Origin: an uncultured Oscillospiraceae bacterium | GTDB taxonomy: Bacteria; Bacillota; Clostridia; Oscillospirales; Oscillospiraceae | Assembly: GCA_902497145.1 (NCBI GenBank) | Contig: CABVDR010000005.1 | Span: 1 to 64,000 of the forward strand | Direction of reading: 5' to 3' | Length of the DNA: 64,000 bases | In this document: positions 33,264-42,644 of the stretch, piece by piece | Numbering within the stretch: position 1 is the stretch's first letter | Layout: each line of letters opens with the position of its first letter | Program-made: the position numbers and the translations under genes | The notes under the pieces: generated by a model | Told to the model about the DNA's origin: nothing | Database searches by the model: none | The model's input: only the letters and a program-made list of their open reading frames with translations

Positions 33264-34133
33264 TCAAATCAGCGCCTGGGCAAACTCAGCTGCATCAAAG
33301 GGCTTCAGGTCGTCGATGCCCTCGCCTACCCCGGCGTACTTCACAGGCACACCCAGCTCCTTGGCGATGGCAATGGCAATGCCGCCCTTGGCGGTACCGT
33401 CCAGCTTGGTGAGGACGATACCGGTGATGCCGGCGGCCTCTTTAAACTGCTTGGCCTGGATGAGGCCATTTTGCCCGGTGGTGGCATCCAGCACCAGCAG
33501 GGTCTCCCGGGCGCTGTCGGGCAGCTCCCGGTCAATGACCCGGGAAATCTTATTGAGCTCGTTCATCAGGTTCTGCTTGTTGTGCAGCCGACCGGCAGTA
33601 TCCACCAGCACCACGTCGGTGTTGCGGGCCTTGGCGGCGGAGGCGGCGTCAAAGACCACGGCGGCGGGGTCGGCCCCCTCGTGCTGCTTGATAATCTCCA
33701 CCCCGGCCCGCTCCGACCAGATGGTGAGCTGCTCGGCGGCAGCGGCACGGAAGGTGTCAGCGGCGCACAGCAGCACCTTTTTGCGCTCACTCTTGAGCTG
33801 ATGGGCGATCTTGCCGATGGTGGTGGTCTTGCCCACGCCGTTGACCCCGATAAATAGGACCACGGCGGGTTTGGTGGACAGATTGAGGGCGGCATCCCCC
33901 ACATTCATGGCGTTGGTAATCACCCGGCACATACACTCCCGGGCCTCTTCCACCGTCTTGATGTGCTCCTCCCGCACCCGGCCTCGCAGCTCCTCCACCA
34001 GCTCCAGGGTAGTGTCCATGCCGGTATCCGCCAGGATGAGGGACTCCTCCAGCTCATCGTAAAAGTCATCGGTCAGCTCGGAACCAAAATTGGCAAAGAT
34101 GTTGATTTTTTTCAGTTTATCAAAAAATCCCAT
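33264..34133 (-). CDS. ftsY: Signal recognition particle receptor FtsY
   Basis: The 289-residue protein starts at ATG 34133 (MGFFDKLKKINIF). The SRP GTPase NG domain is complete: VLFIGVNGVGKTTTIGK (P-loop), DTFRAAAAEQL, VVLVDTAGRLH, TKLDGTAKGGIA and YAGVGEGIDDL. There is no acidic A domain, as is usual in Clostridia. It docks ribosome-nascent chain-SRP complexes at the membrane. Neighbouring smc upstream is conserved synteny. Its start lies one base after the stop of the zinc-ribbon gene. Confidence 0.96.
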   Translation of the reverse strand: MGFFDKLKKINIFANFGSELTDDFYDELEESLILADTGMDTTLELVEELRGRVREEHIKTVEEARECMCRVITNAMNVGDAALNLSTKPAVVLFIGVNGVGKTTTIGKIAHQLKSERKKVLLCAADTFRAAAAEQLTIWSERAGVEIIKQHEGADPAAVVFDAASAAKARNTDVVLVDTAGRLHNKQNLMNELNKISRVIDRELPDSARETLLVLDATTGQNGLIQAKQFKEAAGITGIVLTKLDGTAKGGIAIAIAKELGVPVKYAGVGEGIDDLKPFDAAEFAQALI

Positions 34134-34134
34134 A

Positions 34135-34383
34135 TTACAGTTTCCTTTTCTTCTTTTCATTCCAGGGGATCTTGGCCCCACACATCTTACAGTAGTCTCC
34201 CGGATCTCTACCCAACCACTTGCCGCACTCCGGGCAGCGCAGCCACACCAGAGTCAAAATTATGGCGGCCCACAACAGCACCAGACCCACAATCATCACA
34301 CCCATGGTGGGGTGCCACAGCATTAGGATCAGGCTGACCACCGTCACAAGCAGGATCAGCCGCTCTTTTTGTCGTAACGTCAT
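34135..34383 (-). CDS. Small membrane protein with zinc ribbon
   Basis: The 82-residue protein has two membrane segments (LILLVTVVSLILMLW and IVGLVLLWAAIILTLVWL) followed by a treble of CxxC-type motifs (RCPECGKW ... YCKMCGAKIPW), likely a zinc ribbon on the cytoplasmic side, and a basic tail. Its start codon overlaps a TGA that closes an out-of-frame zinc-ribbon extension of the upstream gene (see 34380-34445). Function unknown. Confidence 0.75.
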   Translation of the reverse strand: MTLRQKERLILLVTVVSLILMLWHPTMGVMIVGLVLLWAAIILTLVWLRCPECGKWLGRDPGDYCKMCGAKIPWNEKKKRKL

Positions 34384-34445
34384 CGTACCTTCTCCTTAAA
34401 GTATGGCGTCTCTGCCCCACAGTAGGGGCACTCCGGGATAGCTTC
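34380..34445 (-). pseudogene. Out-of-frame zinc-ribbon C-terminus of the upstream gene
   Basis: In the +1 frame relative to the end of the gene at 34444-34980, the minus strand reads EAIPECPYCGAETPYFKEK and ends in a TGA that overlaps the next ATG (ATGA). This frame has no start codon of its own after its last upstream stop. It looks like the original C-terminus of the upstream protein, cut off by a one-base frameshift (real or a sequencing error). Confidence 0.5.
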
Positions 34446-34980
34446 AGTCCTCGCTGCTCCAGTAGAGTTCGCCGCCGGCAGCGATGCACTTCTGTACCGT
34501 CAGCTCCCGGCCATCCAGCACCACCCGGACCTGCTCTTTGTTCCAAGAAGAACGAAAATCCTGGAAGATCAGCAGCTGGCCATTCTCTGCCGCCTCACTG
34601 CCCTCCGAGGTGCGGATGCGCAGCACCAGCGCAGAGTCCTCCTCTGTGACGGTAACATCGTCAGCGCCAATAGCCCGATCCTGCATCGGCAGATAGAGGA
34701 CATACTCCCCCGCCTCCTGCCGCTCCAGCCAGTAGGCCTGGTCCCCTCGATCGGCCTTCTGCAGCCACTGCTTCACCTCGTCATTGTCCTCGCTCTTCGT
34801 CAGCAGCATCCACTGGCTGTCGCCGCCGCTCTCGGTGCTCAGGGGCTGACGCACGACCTCAGGCTGCTTCTGGCCAATGGCCAGGTCCAGCCCCGCAAAG
34901 GCGATTTTTACGCCCAGAAACAGCACCACCACGAGAGCAACCATTCCGATGATGCTCCACATTCCCTTTTTCTCTTTCAC
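34444..34980 (-). CDS. Membrane-anchored protein of unknown function, possibly frameshifted at its end
   Basis: The 178-residue protein starts at GTG 34980, whose AGGAGG site overlaps the duplicated smc tail. One N-terminal membrane segment (MWSIIGMVALVVVLFLGVKIAFA) is followed by an extracellular or cytoplasmic domain rich in Glu and Asp with KSEDNDEVKQWLQKADRGDQ and AYWLERQEAGEYVLYLP. No family is recognised. A zinc-ribbon-like continuation exists in another frame directly after the stop, so the natural product may be longer. Confidence 0.7.
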   Translation of the reverse strand: MKEKKGMWSIIGMVALVVVLFLGVKIAFAGLDLAIGQKQPEVVRQPLSTESGGDSQWMLLTKSEDNDEVKQWLQKADRGDQAYWLERQEAGEYVLYLPMQDRAIGADDVTVTEEDSALVLRIRTSEGSEAAENGQLLIFQDFRSSWNKEQVRVVLDGRELTVQKCIAAGGELYWSSED

Positions 34981-34989
34981 GTGTTCCTC

Positions 34990-35142
34990 CTAGCGGATGT
35001 TCCGTTCTTTCTCCACATCGTTCAAGTTGATGGTCAGCATGCGGCTGACGTCCTGCAGTCGCAGGGCCCATCCCTATCGAATGTTCAGTTCTTTCTCCAC
35101 ATCGTTCAGGTTGATGGTCAGCATGCGGCTGACGCCCTGCTC
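34990..35142 (-). repeat. Tandem duplication of the smc 3' end
   Basis: About 69 bases at 34990-35058 repeat 35074-35142 with few changes and an offset of 84 bases. The second copy still encodes SRMLTINLNDVEKERNIR and a TAG stop, but lies beyond the smc stop. It now supplies the AGGAGG site of the following gene. Confidence 0.85.
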
Positions 35143-38100
35143 CTGCATGGTGACGCCGTAGAGTACATCGGCCTCCTCCATGGTACCACGACGGTGAGTG
35201 ATGACAATAAACTGGGTGTGGTCGGTCATGGAACGCATATAGTGGGCAAAGCGCACCACATTGCTGTCGTCCAAGGCCGCCTCGATCTCGTCCATCACCA
35301 CGAAGGGGGTGGGCCGTACCTTTAAAATGGCAAAATACAGGGCGATAGCCACAAAGGCCTTCTCGCCGCCGGAGAGCAGAGAGATGATTTTCAGTGCCTT
35401 GCCCGGGGGCTGCACCTTGATTTCGATGCCGCAGTTGAGAATATCGTTGGGATCTTCCAGCTCCAACGCGGCCTTGCCGCCCCCGAAGAGTTCCACAAAG
35501 GTCTCCCCAAAGGAGCGGTTGATGCTGTCAAATTCCCGGGCAAAGATGGTTTTCATCTCCCCGGTAATCTGGGCGATCACGTCCTCCAGCTCCTTTTTGG
35601 CCTTCTCCACGTCGTCCCGCTGGTCGGTAAGGTAGGTGTAGCGCTCGTTGACCCGGTCAAACTCCTCAATGGCTCCCACGTTCACGTTCCCTAGGGCAGA
35701 GATGCTTTTCTTCAGCTCCCCGATGCGCCGGCTAGCCTTGGGCACTGACTCGATCTCCACGCGCTGCAGCTTGGCCGCCTCGTGGGACAGCTCATAGTTT
35801 TCCCAAAGCTTATCCAAAATCTGCTTTTCATCCATGGACGAGGCCATCTTCTTCTGCTCCAGGCGGGAGACCTCCCCGCCGATGGAGAGCAGTTCCTTAT
35901 TCTTCTCCTGGCCCTCCCGGGTGGCCTTTACCCGCTCGCCCTCCAGTTCCATCTTCTCCTGGTTGAGCTGAGCGATGGCCTGGTTCTGACCCTCGTTTTC
36001 CAGGCGCAGCTGCTGCAGCCGATCCTCCTTCTCCCCGATCTCCTGGGTGAAGGCCTGGTTCTTCTCCTCATAGTCGCCGATGAGTGCCCGGCTCTGGTCC
36101 TGGTCTCCGGCCAGGTCCTGGCGCAGAGCCTCCAGCTCCTCCAACGTATGCTTGCTGGTCTCCCGCTCCGCCTCCAGGGCGGCCAGGCTGGCGTTCAGGG
36201 CGGCCAGCTCCTGGGTAATCTGCAGCGACCGCTCCTGCAAGTCGTTCTGGCCCTGGGCCTTGCCCTCCGCCTCACTCTTCAGGGCGGCGGCGGCTCCCTC
36301 CAGCTCCTGGATGCGGTCCCGGGCGTTCTGGGTATCGGTATCAATCTCCGCCGAGCGTTTTTTCAGCTGCTCCAACTCTTCCTTCTGGCTGGTCTGCTGC
36401 CGCTCCAGGTCGCTGACGATGCTCTTGCACAGGGTCTGCTCGCCCTGGGCCTTCAGAATGGCGTCCTCCCACTCCCGCAGTTGGGTCTGGGCGGTCTCCA
36501 TCTCGTAGGCGGCGGCGGCCGACTCCCGGTTAGCCTCCTCCAGCTCCCTGGCTGCCTGGGCCAGACTCTCCGCCAGATCCTTGCTCTGGGCGGTGAGCCG
36601 CTCCAGCTCGTTGGCTCGGCTGAGGATACCGGCGCTGCGGCTAGCGCTGCCGCCGGTCATGGAGCCGCCGGGGTTCAACACCTGTCCGTCCAGGGTAACG
36701 ATGCGGAACTTGTAGCCATACTTCCGGGCCACGGCAATGGCCGCGTCCAGATGCTCCATCACCACCACCCGGCCCAACAGGTTGGAAAACACATTGCGGT
36801 ACTGGGGGGCAAACTCCACCAGCTGATCCGCCACCCCCACAAATCCCGGTTCCCGTCCTAAGCTCCCCGCCTCCCGCAGGTCGTAGGGACGGATGGAGCT
36901 CAGGGGCAAAATAGTGGCCCGGCCGCCGTCCCGGCGCTTTAAGTACTGGATGACCGCCTTGCCGTCCTCCTCCCGGTTCACTACCAGGTTCTGCATAGCC
37001 CCGCCCAGGGCGGTCTCAATGGCTACGGTGTACGCATCCGGCACATGGATCAGTCCGGCCACCGGCCCGTGGATGCCCCGCAGGTTACCCCGCTGAGCCT
37101 CCCCCAGCACCAGCTTGACCGCTTTGGAGTAGCCCTCGTGGACCTTCTCCATCTCGGTGAGCATTTTAATCCGGGAGGAGAGTGCGTGCTCTTCCATCTG
37201 CAATTTCATGTGACGGTCCTTGGCCCGCTCTGCCTTCTTCTTTCGGCTGTCCAGACGCAGAGCATAGCCGGAGATCACATTTTTCGCTCCGTCCCGCTCC
37301 TCCCGGGCCTCCTTGGCCTTGCGGTCGGCGGCGGCGGCGTCCTTCTGGGCGGTTTCCAGCCGCTCCTCCAGGCTCCGCAGCTCCTGGCGCACCGCTTCGT
37401 CCCGGTCCAACACCTCCTGAGCGGCGGCAGCCAGGGCGGACAGCAGCGCCTTAGCCTGGTTGACATCGGCAGTTTTCAAGGCCTCCCGGCTGCGCAGCTC
37501 CTCCAGTTCCTTGGCCAGCGTCCCGGCCGAGCGCAGGGCCTGCTGAGCCTGCTGGTTTTTCTCCTCCACGCTCTTCCGGGTGTGCTCCAGCTGGGCCTGG
37601 ACCTCCTCCAGGCGGGCGCGCCGGTCGGCGATCTGGCTGTCCAGGCTGTCCTGGCGGCCTTCCCGCTGTTCCAGCTCCTCCCGGATGCGTTGGGTGCTCT
37701 CCAGGTTGTGCTGGATGTTGCTTTTCAGCACGGCGATAGCTGACTCCAACTCCCGGATGGTGGCGTCCCGGCCCTGGATAGCGAAGCGCAGCTGGTCCGC
37801 CTGGACCTCCTTGTCCCGCATCTGCATGGACAGCTGCTCTGCCCGGCCGAAGCTGGCCTCCACAGCCCGCTCCGCCTCCTCCTTCTGGCGCACCGCCTCC
37901 TTGTAGTCGGTCTCCAGCTTGATGGTGCTTACCCGAATACGCTCCAGGGTGTCCAGCCACACGGAGATCTCCAGACCCCGCAGTTCATCCCGGAAGATGA
38001 GGTATTTCTTTGCCTTCTCGCTCTGGGCCCGCAGGGGTTCTACCTGCAGCTCCAGCTCGGAAATCTTATCGTTGATGCGCACCAGGTTCTCGTCGGTGCG

Positions 38101-38646
38101 CTCCAGCTTTCGTTCGGCCTCCTCTTTGCGGTGGCGAAAGCGGGAGATACCCGCCGCCTCCTCAAAGATCTCCCGTCGATCAGCAGACTTCACCGAGAGG
38201 ATCTCGTCGATGCGGCCTTGGCCGATGATGGAATAGCCCTCCCGGCCAAGGCCGGTGTCCATGAACAGCTCGTTGACGTCCTTAAGGCGCACGGAACGGC
38301 GATTGATGTAGTACTCGCTCTCTCCTGAGCGGTAGTAGCGGCGGGTGACCATCACCTCGCTCTCGTCCATGTCAAAGAGGTGATTGGTGTTGTCCAGGAC
38401 CAGGGAAACCTCAGCGTAGCCTGTCTGCTTACGCTTTGCGGTACCGCCGAAGATCACGTCCTCCATCTTGCCGCCCCGGAGCACCCGGGTGGACTGCTCC
38501 CCCATGACCCATCGGATGGCGTCGGAGATATTGGATTTTCCCGAGCCGTTGGGCCCGACGATAGCAGTGATGTCCGACCCAAAGGTCAGCACTGTCTTAT
38601 CTGGGAACGACTTGAAGCCCTGGATCTCCAATGCTTTTAGGTACAC
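35074..38646 (-). CDS. smc: Chromosome segregation protein SMC
   Basis: The 1,190-residue protein starts at GTG 38646 after GAGGTG (VYLKALEIQGFKSF). The N-terminal ATPase half has Walker A GPNGSGKSNISDAI and the Q-loop region VMGEQST. A long coiled coil leads to the hinge at ~510-650 (GIHGPVAGLIHV, AIETALGGAMQNLVV, NPGGSMTGG), then a returning coiled coil. The C-terminal half has signature LLSGGEKAFVAIAL and Walker B VVMDEIEAALDDSN. SMC dimers with ScpAB organise and resolve replicated chromosomes. Its gene sits upstream of ftsY, as in many Firmicutes, and its last codons are duplicated just downstream. Confidence 0.97.
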   Translation of the reverse strand: MYLKALEIQGFKSFPDKTVLTFGSDITAIVGPNGSGKSNISDAIRWVMGEQSTRVLRGGKMEDVIFGGTAKRKQTGYAEVSLVLDNTNHLFDMDESEVMVTRRYYRSGESEYYINRRSVRLKDVNELFMDTGLGREGYSIIGQGRIDEILSVKSADRREIFEEAAGISRFRHRKEEAERKLERTDENLVRINDKISELELQVEPLRAQSEKAKKYLIFRDELRGLEISVWLDTLERIRVSTIKLETDYKEAVRQKEEAERAVEASFGRAEQLSMQMRDKEVQADQLRFAIQGRDATIRELESAIAVLKSNIQHNLESTQRIREELEQREGRQDSLDSQIADRRARLEEVQAQLEHTRKSVEEKNQQAQQALRSAGTLAKELEELRSREALKTADVNQAKALLSALAAAAQEVLDRDEAVRQELRSLEERLETAQKDAAAADRKAKEAREERDGAKNVISGYALRLDSRKKKAERAKDRHMKLQMEEHALSSRIKMLTEMEKVHEGYSKAVKLVLGEAQRGNLRGIHGPVAGLIHVPDAYTVAIETALGGAMQNLVVNREEDGKAVIQYLKRRDGGRATILPLSSIRPYDLREAGSLGREPGFVGVADQLVEFAPQYRNVFSNLLGRVVVMEHLDAAIAVARKYGYKFRIVTLDGQVLNPGGSMTGGSASRSAGILSRANELERLTAQSKDLAESLAQAARELEEANRESAAAAYEMETAQTQLREWEDAILKAQGEQTLCKSIVSDLERQQTSQKEELEQLKKRSAEIDTDTQNARDRIQELEGAAAALKSEAEGKAQGQNDLQERSLQITQELAALNASLAALEAERETSKHTLEELEALRQDLAGDQDQSRALIGDYEEKNQAFTQEIGEKEDRLQQLRLENEGQNQAIAQLNQEKMELEGERVKATREGQEKNKELLSIGGEVSRLEQKKMASSMDEKQILDKLWENYELSHEAAKLQRVEIESVPKASRRIGELKKSISALGNVNVGAIEEFDRVNERYTYLTDQRDDVEKAKKELEDVIAQITGEMKTIFAREFDSINRSFGETFVELFGGGKAALELEDPNDILNCGIEIKVQPPGKALKIISLLSGGEKAFVAIALYFAILKVRPTPFVVMDEIEAALDDSNVVRFAHYMRSMTDHTQFIVITHRRGTMEEADVLYGVTMQEQGVSRMLTINLNDVEKELNIR

Positions 38647-38775
38647 AAACACACCTCTTTCCCTTTTGAACCTTGTGCCATGCCCCTGCGTTCCGACACA
38701 TTGGCCCGACAAAAAACGCCTGTTATCTCTGGTAATTCAGGCAACAGAGGCTGGTATATATAATAGTAGCATTTT

Positions 38776-38804
38776 ATTGTACCACACCCCTTACCCCATT
38801 TCAA
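38776..38804 (-). promoter_or_regulatory. Promoter of smc
   Basis: On the minus strand TTGAAA (38804-38799) and TACAAT (38781-38776) are 17 bases apart, close to the sigma-A consensus. The leader to GTG 38646 is about 125 bases. Confidence 0.7.
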
Positions 38805-39185
38805 GGCATTCCCGCTCTGCCGCAAGAGGCCTTCCCAGCTTGAAAATCTTCTAATTTTACGCAACCCCGCTCGAATTTTACACAAGCAATGGAAATGCCT
38901 TCTTACCTGTCCTAAAATAGTCTTGAGCCACCCGGTTCTTGCTCCGCCCGGGCTATCTCTGTTTTTCCCCTGTGCCCCTAAAAATTATGATGAAGTTTAG
39001 ATTGCTCTATTTTATTCTGTCTTTTCCACATTCTTACATTTTATCTCATCTTCACAAAAATTTTTTCAGCACAAATATTTACTCATATCCCCCATCTTGT
39101 CCTCTTTTTTTGCGTTTCTTTTGTATTCCTATCTTTCGCTTTATAAAACGCCTTTGCCGCCCGCTCTCCCTTCTCGCAGTTTAAC
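38805..39185. other. AT-rich, pyrimidine-biased intergenic region between smc and the pilus locus
   Basis: This 380-base stretch holds no gene that I can support. From about 38,990 to 39,180 the plus strand is very rich in T and C, with runs such as TTTTTTTGCG, unlike the surrounding GC-rich DNA. It separates the divergent smc and c-di-GMP/pilus transcription units and could contain upstream control sites. No riboswitch pattern was recognised. Confidence 0.6.
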
Positions 39186-39215
39186 TTGACTTCATTGTTT
39201 ACATTATTTTATAAT
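39186..39215 (+). promoter_or_regulatory. Promoter of the c-di-GMP / type IV pilus cluster
   Basis: TTGACT (39186-39191) and TATAAT (39210-39215) are separated by 18 bases in AT-rich DNA. The start codon at 39256 lies about 34 bases after the expected transcription start. With very short gaps downstream, this promoter could read into the pilus genes. Confidence 0.72.
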
Positions 39216-39255
39216 TTTGACAGAATAAACAGAATACTAAGGGGAGCGATGGTCC

Positions 39256-42200
39256 TTGAAGATATGGGAGTTTTTCGAAAACCTAGATGAGATGGTCTAT
39301 GTATCCGACATCGAGACTCATGAGCTGGTGTATATGAACAAACACCTGCGGGACTCGTTGGGCTGCGGCTCGGAATATAAGGGAAAGATGTGCTACCGCG
39401 TTCTGCAGGGTGCGGATAGCCCCTGCCCCTTCTGTACCAACCGCCAACTGGAATCGGAACAGTTTGTGTCCTGGACCTACAAAAACCCGGTTCTGAACCG
39501 GAGGGTACTGTTAAAGGATACATTAATCCACATGGACGGACGAAACTACCGTCTTGAGATTGCCATCGATGCGGACTCCAACATAGCAACCAAATCGCCC
39601 TACTACTATGCCCGCAGCGAGACCATCCTCAATGCGTGTATCCAGCAGATCTTTTCCACCGCAAGTGCGGAAGAGTCCATCCAAAAAATGCTCTCCTACA
39701 TCGGCACAACTTTTTCTTGCCATCGGACCTACATATTTGAATTCTGCGGCAGCACCACCATGGACAACACTTATGAGTGGTGCTCAGAACATGTAACGCC
39801 GCAAAAGGATTGTCTTCAGAGCGTTCCCCTGTCCTCTATTGATTGGTGGATCTCTCAGTTTTCCAACGACAAAGTCATTATTATTTCTGATTTAGAGAAT
39901 ATTCGCACCAAATACCCGGAGTCTTATGCCATCTTAAAGCCTCAGGAGATTCAATCTTTGGTCGCCGGCCCCATCCGAACTGATGGAGACATCATCGGTC
40001 TAATTGGTGTGGATAACCCGGACGAAAAGATGCTGCCCATTCTGGAGTCCTTCCTCAATGTGATTGGATACTTCACTTCCACCCTTCTTCGGCGGCGGGA
40101 TCTGGTGCAGCGTCTGAACAACCTCAGCTACCATGACCAGCTCACCGGAGCCCTCAACCGCCACGCCCTTACCGAGCTGTACGGCGATCTTCCCATGACT
40201 TCTGTGGGTGTCATCTACTGCGACATCACCGGGCTGAAAGCCGTCAACGACTCGAAGGGCCATGAGGCGGGAGACCAGCTGATCAGTCACTGTTATACGC
40301 TGCTGTGCGAAGCGGTAGGCCCATGTAACGTCTACCGGGCCGGCGGGGATGAATTTGTAGTGCTCTGCCCCAACTGTGGGGAGTCTGAATTTCAGGACCA
40401 GCTGCGTATGCTGGTCGATAAGGTCCGCCAAGATAAGCACCACATCGCCGTGGGATACATCTGGTCTGATACCCAGCCTCTGAATCTGGAAAAGCTGATT
40501 GCTCAGGCAGATCAGATCATGTACCAAGATAAGCGTGACTACTATCGGACCAACATCTACCGTCCGGGCGTGGACCGTCGGAAACCGGATGACACCTGCA
40601 GTATGCCTGCTCCCCGCCGACGCTCCTCGGATACGAAAACGCCGTTCCAAACATTTCTTGATACATCCTACTATGATATTGAGGCCTTGTTCCAGTCGGT
40701 CTCTCGGCAAAATGATTCCAGCTATTTTTATCTTGGAGATATGCAAAAGGATCTTTTCTATATCTCCGATAATATGCGGGAGGATTTTGGGTTCTGCAGC
40801 AATCTTGTGCCCGGACTTCTGCACCTGTGGGCAGATCGAATCAGTACACCGGAGTTTCAGGATATGTATTGGCAGGACATTTCCGGCATGCTGCGTGAAA
40901 AACGCACCGTTCATGACCTGCGTTACCGCGTACGGGACATCTACGGCAATAACCAGTGGATTCGCTGCTATGGCATTCTGACATGGAATGAAGACAAGAC
41001 CAAGCCTCTGTTTTTCTCCGGCCGTGTGACCCACCAGGACGCAAATTTTGTAGTGGATCCCACCACCGGCTTCCCCCGGGAGCAGGCATCTGCGCAATCT
41101 CTGGAGGAGGTGAAGAACTCCGGGCGAAAAACGCTGGTCATCGGCTTCAGTTTGAACGGCATCACAGAGGTCAACAGCACCAAAGGGCGAGAGTCCGGAG
41201 ACCGTTTGATCCAAAAAGTGGCTAACGCATTAACGGAAAAGCTATCCTGGGAGATGTCCCTCTATCGCCTGGAAGGTGCCCGCTGTATGGCTATTGTAAA
41301 CCCTGTTTGTCTCAGTCAGGGAACGGATCACTTTGTGGACCAAATCCGCACGGTAGTAAAGTCCTGCTATGCCAATATGGACGTTTCTGTCCAAAATCCC
41401 TGCTCCTTCGGCTTGATCGAATATCCCAACGGCAACATGGCTGCGGAAGATCTGGTGGAAAATCTGGTTTCTCTGATCCGGGTGGCCAAGCAAGAGGTCA
41501 AGCAGCCTTACGTGGACTACTCCACTCAGAATATCCAGCGGATCAAGGAGATGTCCAATATGGCCATGGCCTTGAGCCAGGATGTAGCTCACAACATGGA
41601 GAATTTCCGGATTGTGGTTCAGCCCGTTGTGTCTGCCGGCGATGGCGCCCCCATCGGCGGCGAGGTCTTGCTGCGCTGGTCGTTCCAGGGCCGCGATATT
41701 TCCCCGGCTAAATTTATCCCGGTTTTGGAAAAGAATGGCCTGATCCAGGAGGTCGGACGATGGGTATTTGAGCAGGCTGTCTCCACCTGTGTCCGTTTGC
41801 AGTCCTATAATCCGGCCTTCTACCTCACCTTCAATGTGAGCCTCCACCAGCTGTCCGACACTCAGCTGCTGCCGTTTATGAAGAGCACGTTGGAGAAATA
41901 CGCACTCTCCGGCTCCAGCTTGGTGGCAGAGCTGACGGAGAGTTCGCTGGATGAGCAACCCGAGCAGCTGGACGCCTTTGTTCAGGAATGTCAGAAGATG
42001 GGGCTGTATATTGCTCTGGATGACTTTGGCAGCGGATACTCGTCCCTGCGCATGCTGCTGCAATATCCCTCCAGCATCATAAAGCTGGACCGTTCCCTGG
42101 TCAATGAGGTGACGGAATCGGAGGCAAAGATGCACTTTATCCGCAGTATCGTCTTTGCCTGCCACCAGTTCGGGAAAACCGTCTGTATGGAAGGCGTGGA

Positions 42201-42369
42201 GCACGCGGATCAAAATGAGATTATTTTAAACACAGGATGTGACATGATCCAGGGTTACTACTACTATCGTCCCATGGAACTCAGCGACATGTACCGACTG
42301 GTCAGCCAGGGCCAGTCGGCAGCTTTCAGGAAGGAGGATAAGGAATGTCCGGCAAACATGGTGGATTAA
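39256..42369 (+). CDS. PAS-GAF-GGDEF-PAS-GGDEF(degenerate)-EAL cyclic-di-GMP signalling protein
   Basis: The 1,037-residue protein starts at TTG 39256 behind GGGGAG. Domains in order: a PAS-like region (1-~110, with CPFC), a GAF-like region (~120-280), a GGDEF domain with intact YRAGGDEFVVL (~295-435), a second PAS-like region (~470-590), a degenerate GGDEF where LEGAR replaces the signature (~600-750), and an EAL phosphodiesterase domain (~765-1,015). The EAL signature reads GGEVLLRW, keeping the catalytic glutamate; ALDDFGSGYSSL and IIKLDRSLV are intact. It could both make and break c-di-GMP in response to a cytoplasmic signal. No membrane segment is visible. It begins the pilus-linked operon. 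Confidence 0.88.
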   Translation: MKIWEFFENLDEMVYVSDIETHELVYMNKHLRDSLGCGSEYKGKMCYRVLQGADSPCPFCTNRQLESEQFVSWTYKNPVLNRRVLLKDTLIHMDGRNYRLEIAIDADSNIATKSPYYYARSETILNACIQQIFSTASAEESIQKMLSYIGTTFSCHRTYIFEFCGSTTMDNTYEWCSEHVTPQKDCLQSVPLSSIDWWISQFSNDKVIIISDLENIRTKYPESYAILKPQEIQSLVAGPIRTDGDIIGLIGVDNPDEKMLPILESFLNVIGYFTSTLLRRRDLVQRLNNLSYHDQLTGALNRHALTELYGDLPMTSVGVIYCDITGLKAVNDSKGHEAGDQLISHCYTLLCEAVGPCNVYRAGGDEFVVLCPNCGESEFQDQLRMLVDKVRQDKHHIAVGYIWSDTQPLNLEKLIAQADQIMYQDKRDYYRTNIYRPGVDRRKPDDTCSMPAPRRRSSDTKTPFQTFLDTSYYDIEALFQSVSRQNDSSYFYLGDMQKDLFYISDNMREDFGFCSNLVPGLLHLWADRISTPEFQDMYWQDISGMLREKRTVHDLRYRVRDIYGNNQWIRCYGILTWNEDKTKPLFFSGRVTHQDANFVVDPTTGFPREQASAQSLEEVKNSGRKTLVIGFSLNGITEVNSTKGRESGDRLIQKVANALTEKLSWEMSLYRLEGARCMAIVNPVCLSQGTDHFVDQIRTVVKSCYANMDVSVQNPCSFGLIEYPNGNMAAEDLVENLVSLIRVAKQEVKQPYVDYSTQNIQRIKEMSNMAMALSQDVAHNMENFRIVVQPVVSAGDGAPIGGEVLLRWSFQGRDISPAKFIPVLEKNGLIQEVGRWVFEQAVSTCVRLQSYNPAFYLTFNVSLHQLSDTQLLPFMKSTLEKYALSGSSLVAELTESSLDEQPEQLDAFVQECQKMGLYIALDDFGSGYSSLRMLLQYPSSIIKLDRSLVNEVTESEAKMHFIRSIVFACHQFGKTVCMEGVEHADQNEIILNTGCDMIQGYYYYRPMELSDMYRLVSQGQSAAFRKEDKECPANMVD

Positions 42370-42644
42370 CAAGTGCCGACACGGATCATCCGGTCTATGC
42401 AGCACTCAATGAGTTTTTTCATCATTATCTAGTGAAACGGGATCTTCAGGGCACTTTAGAGCTGCTCTCCAACCAGCTTTACAGCGTCGGCACCGGAGAG
42501 GACGAGGTAGCCATTGGGAAGGCAGCCTTTCTTTCTCTGCTGCAGGCCGAGTCTCCCAACTTCCGGATCCTATTTCCTACTCAATGTCGGACTACGTCCA
42601 AAAGGAACGGGTTGCCGGCTGTTGGGACTGTTTCTGCAACTTAG
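42345..42644 (+). pseudogene. N-terminal fragment of the frameshifted GGDEF gene (SnoaL-like domain)
   Basis: ATG 42345 overlaps the end of the preceding gene and has an AAGGAGGATAAGG site. Residues ~14-72 (HPVYAALNEFFHHYLVKRD, VGTGEDEVAIGKAAF) form the first half of a SnoaL/NTF2-like sensor domain. After ESPNF the frame loses family likeness, while the frame one base back continues as PDPISYSMSDYVQKERV into the next gene. A single lost base near 42,560 explains this. Confidence 0.7.

Noticed and set aside
35782..36861. Plus-strand open frame of 359 codons opposite smc
   Set aside because: It is a Leu/Gln-rich mirror of a coiled coil, with no start context and no family features.
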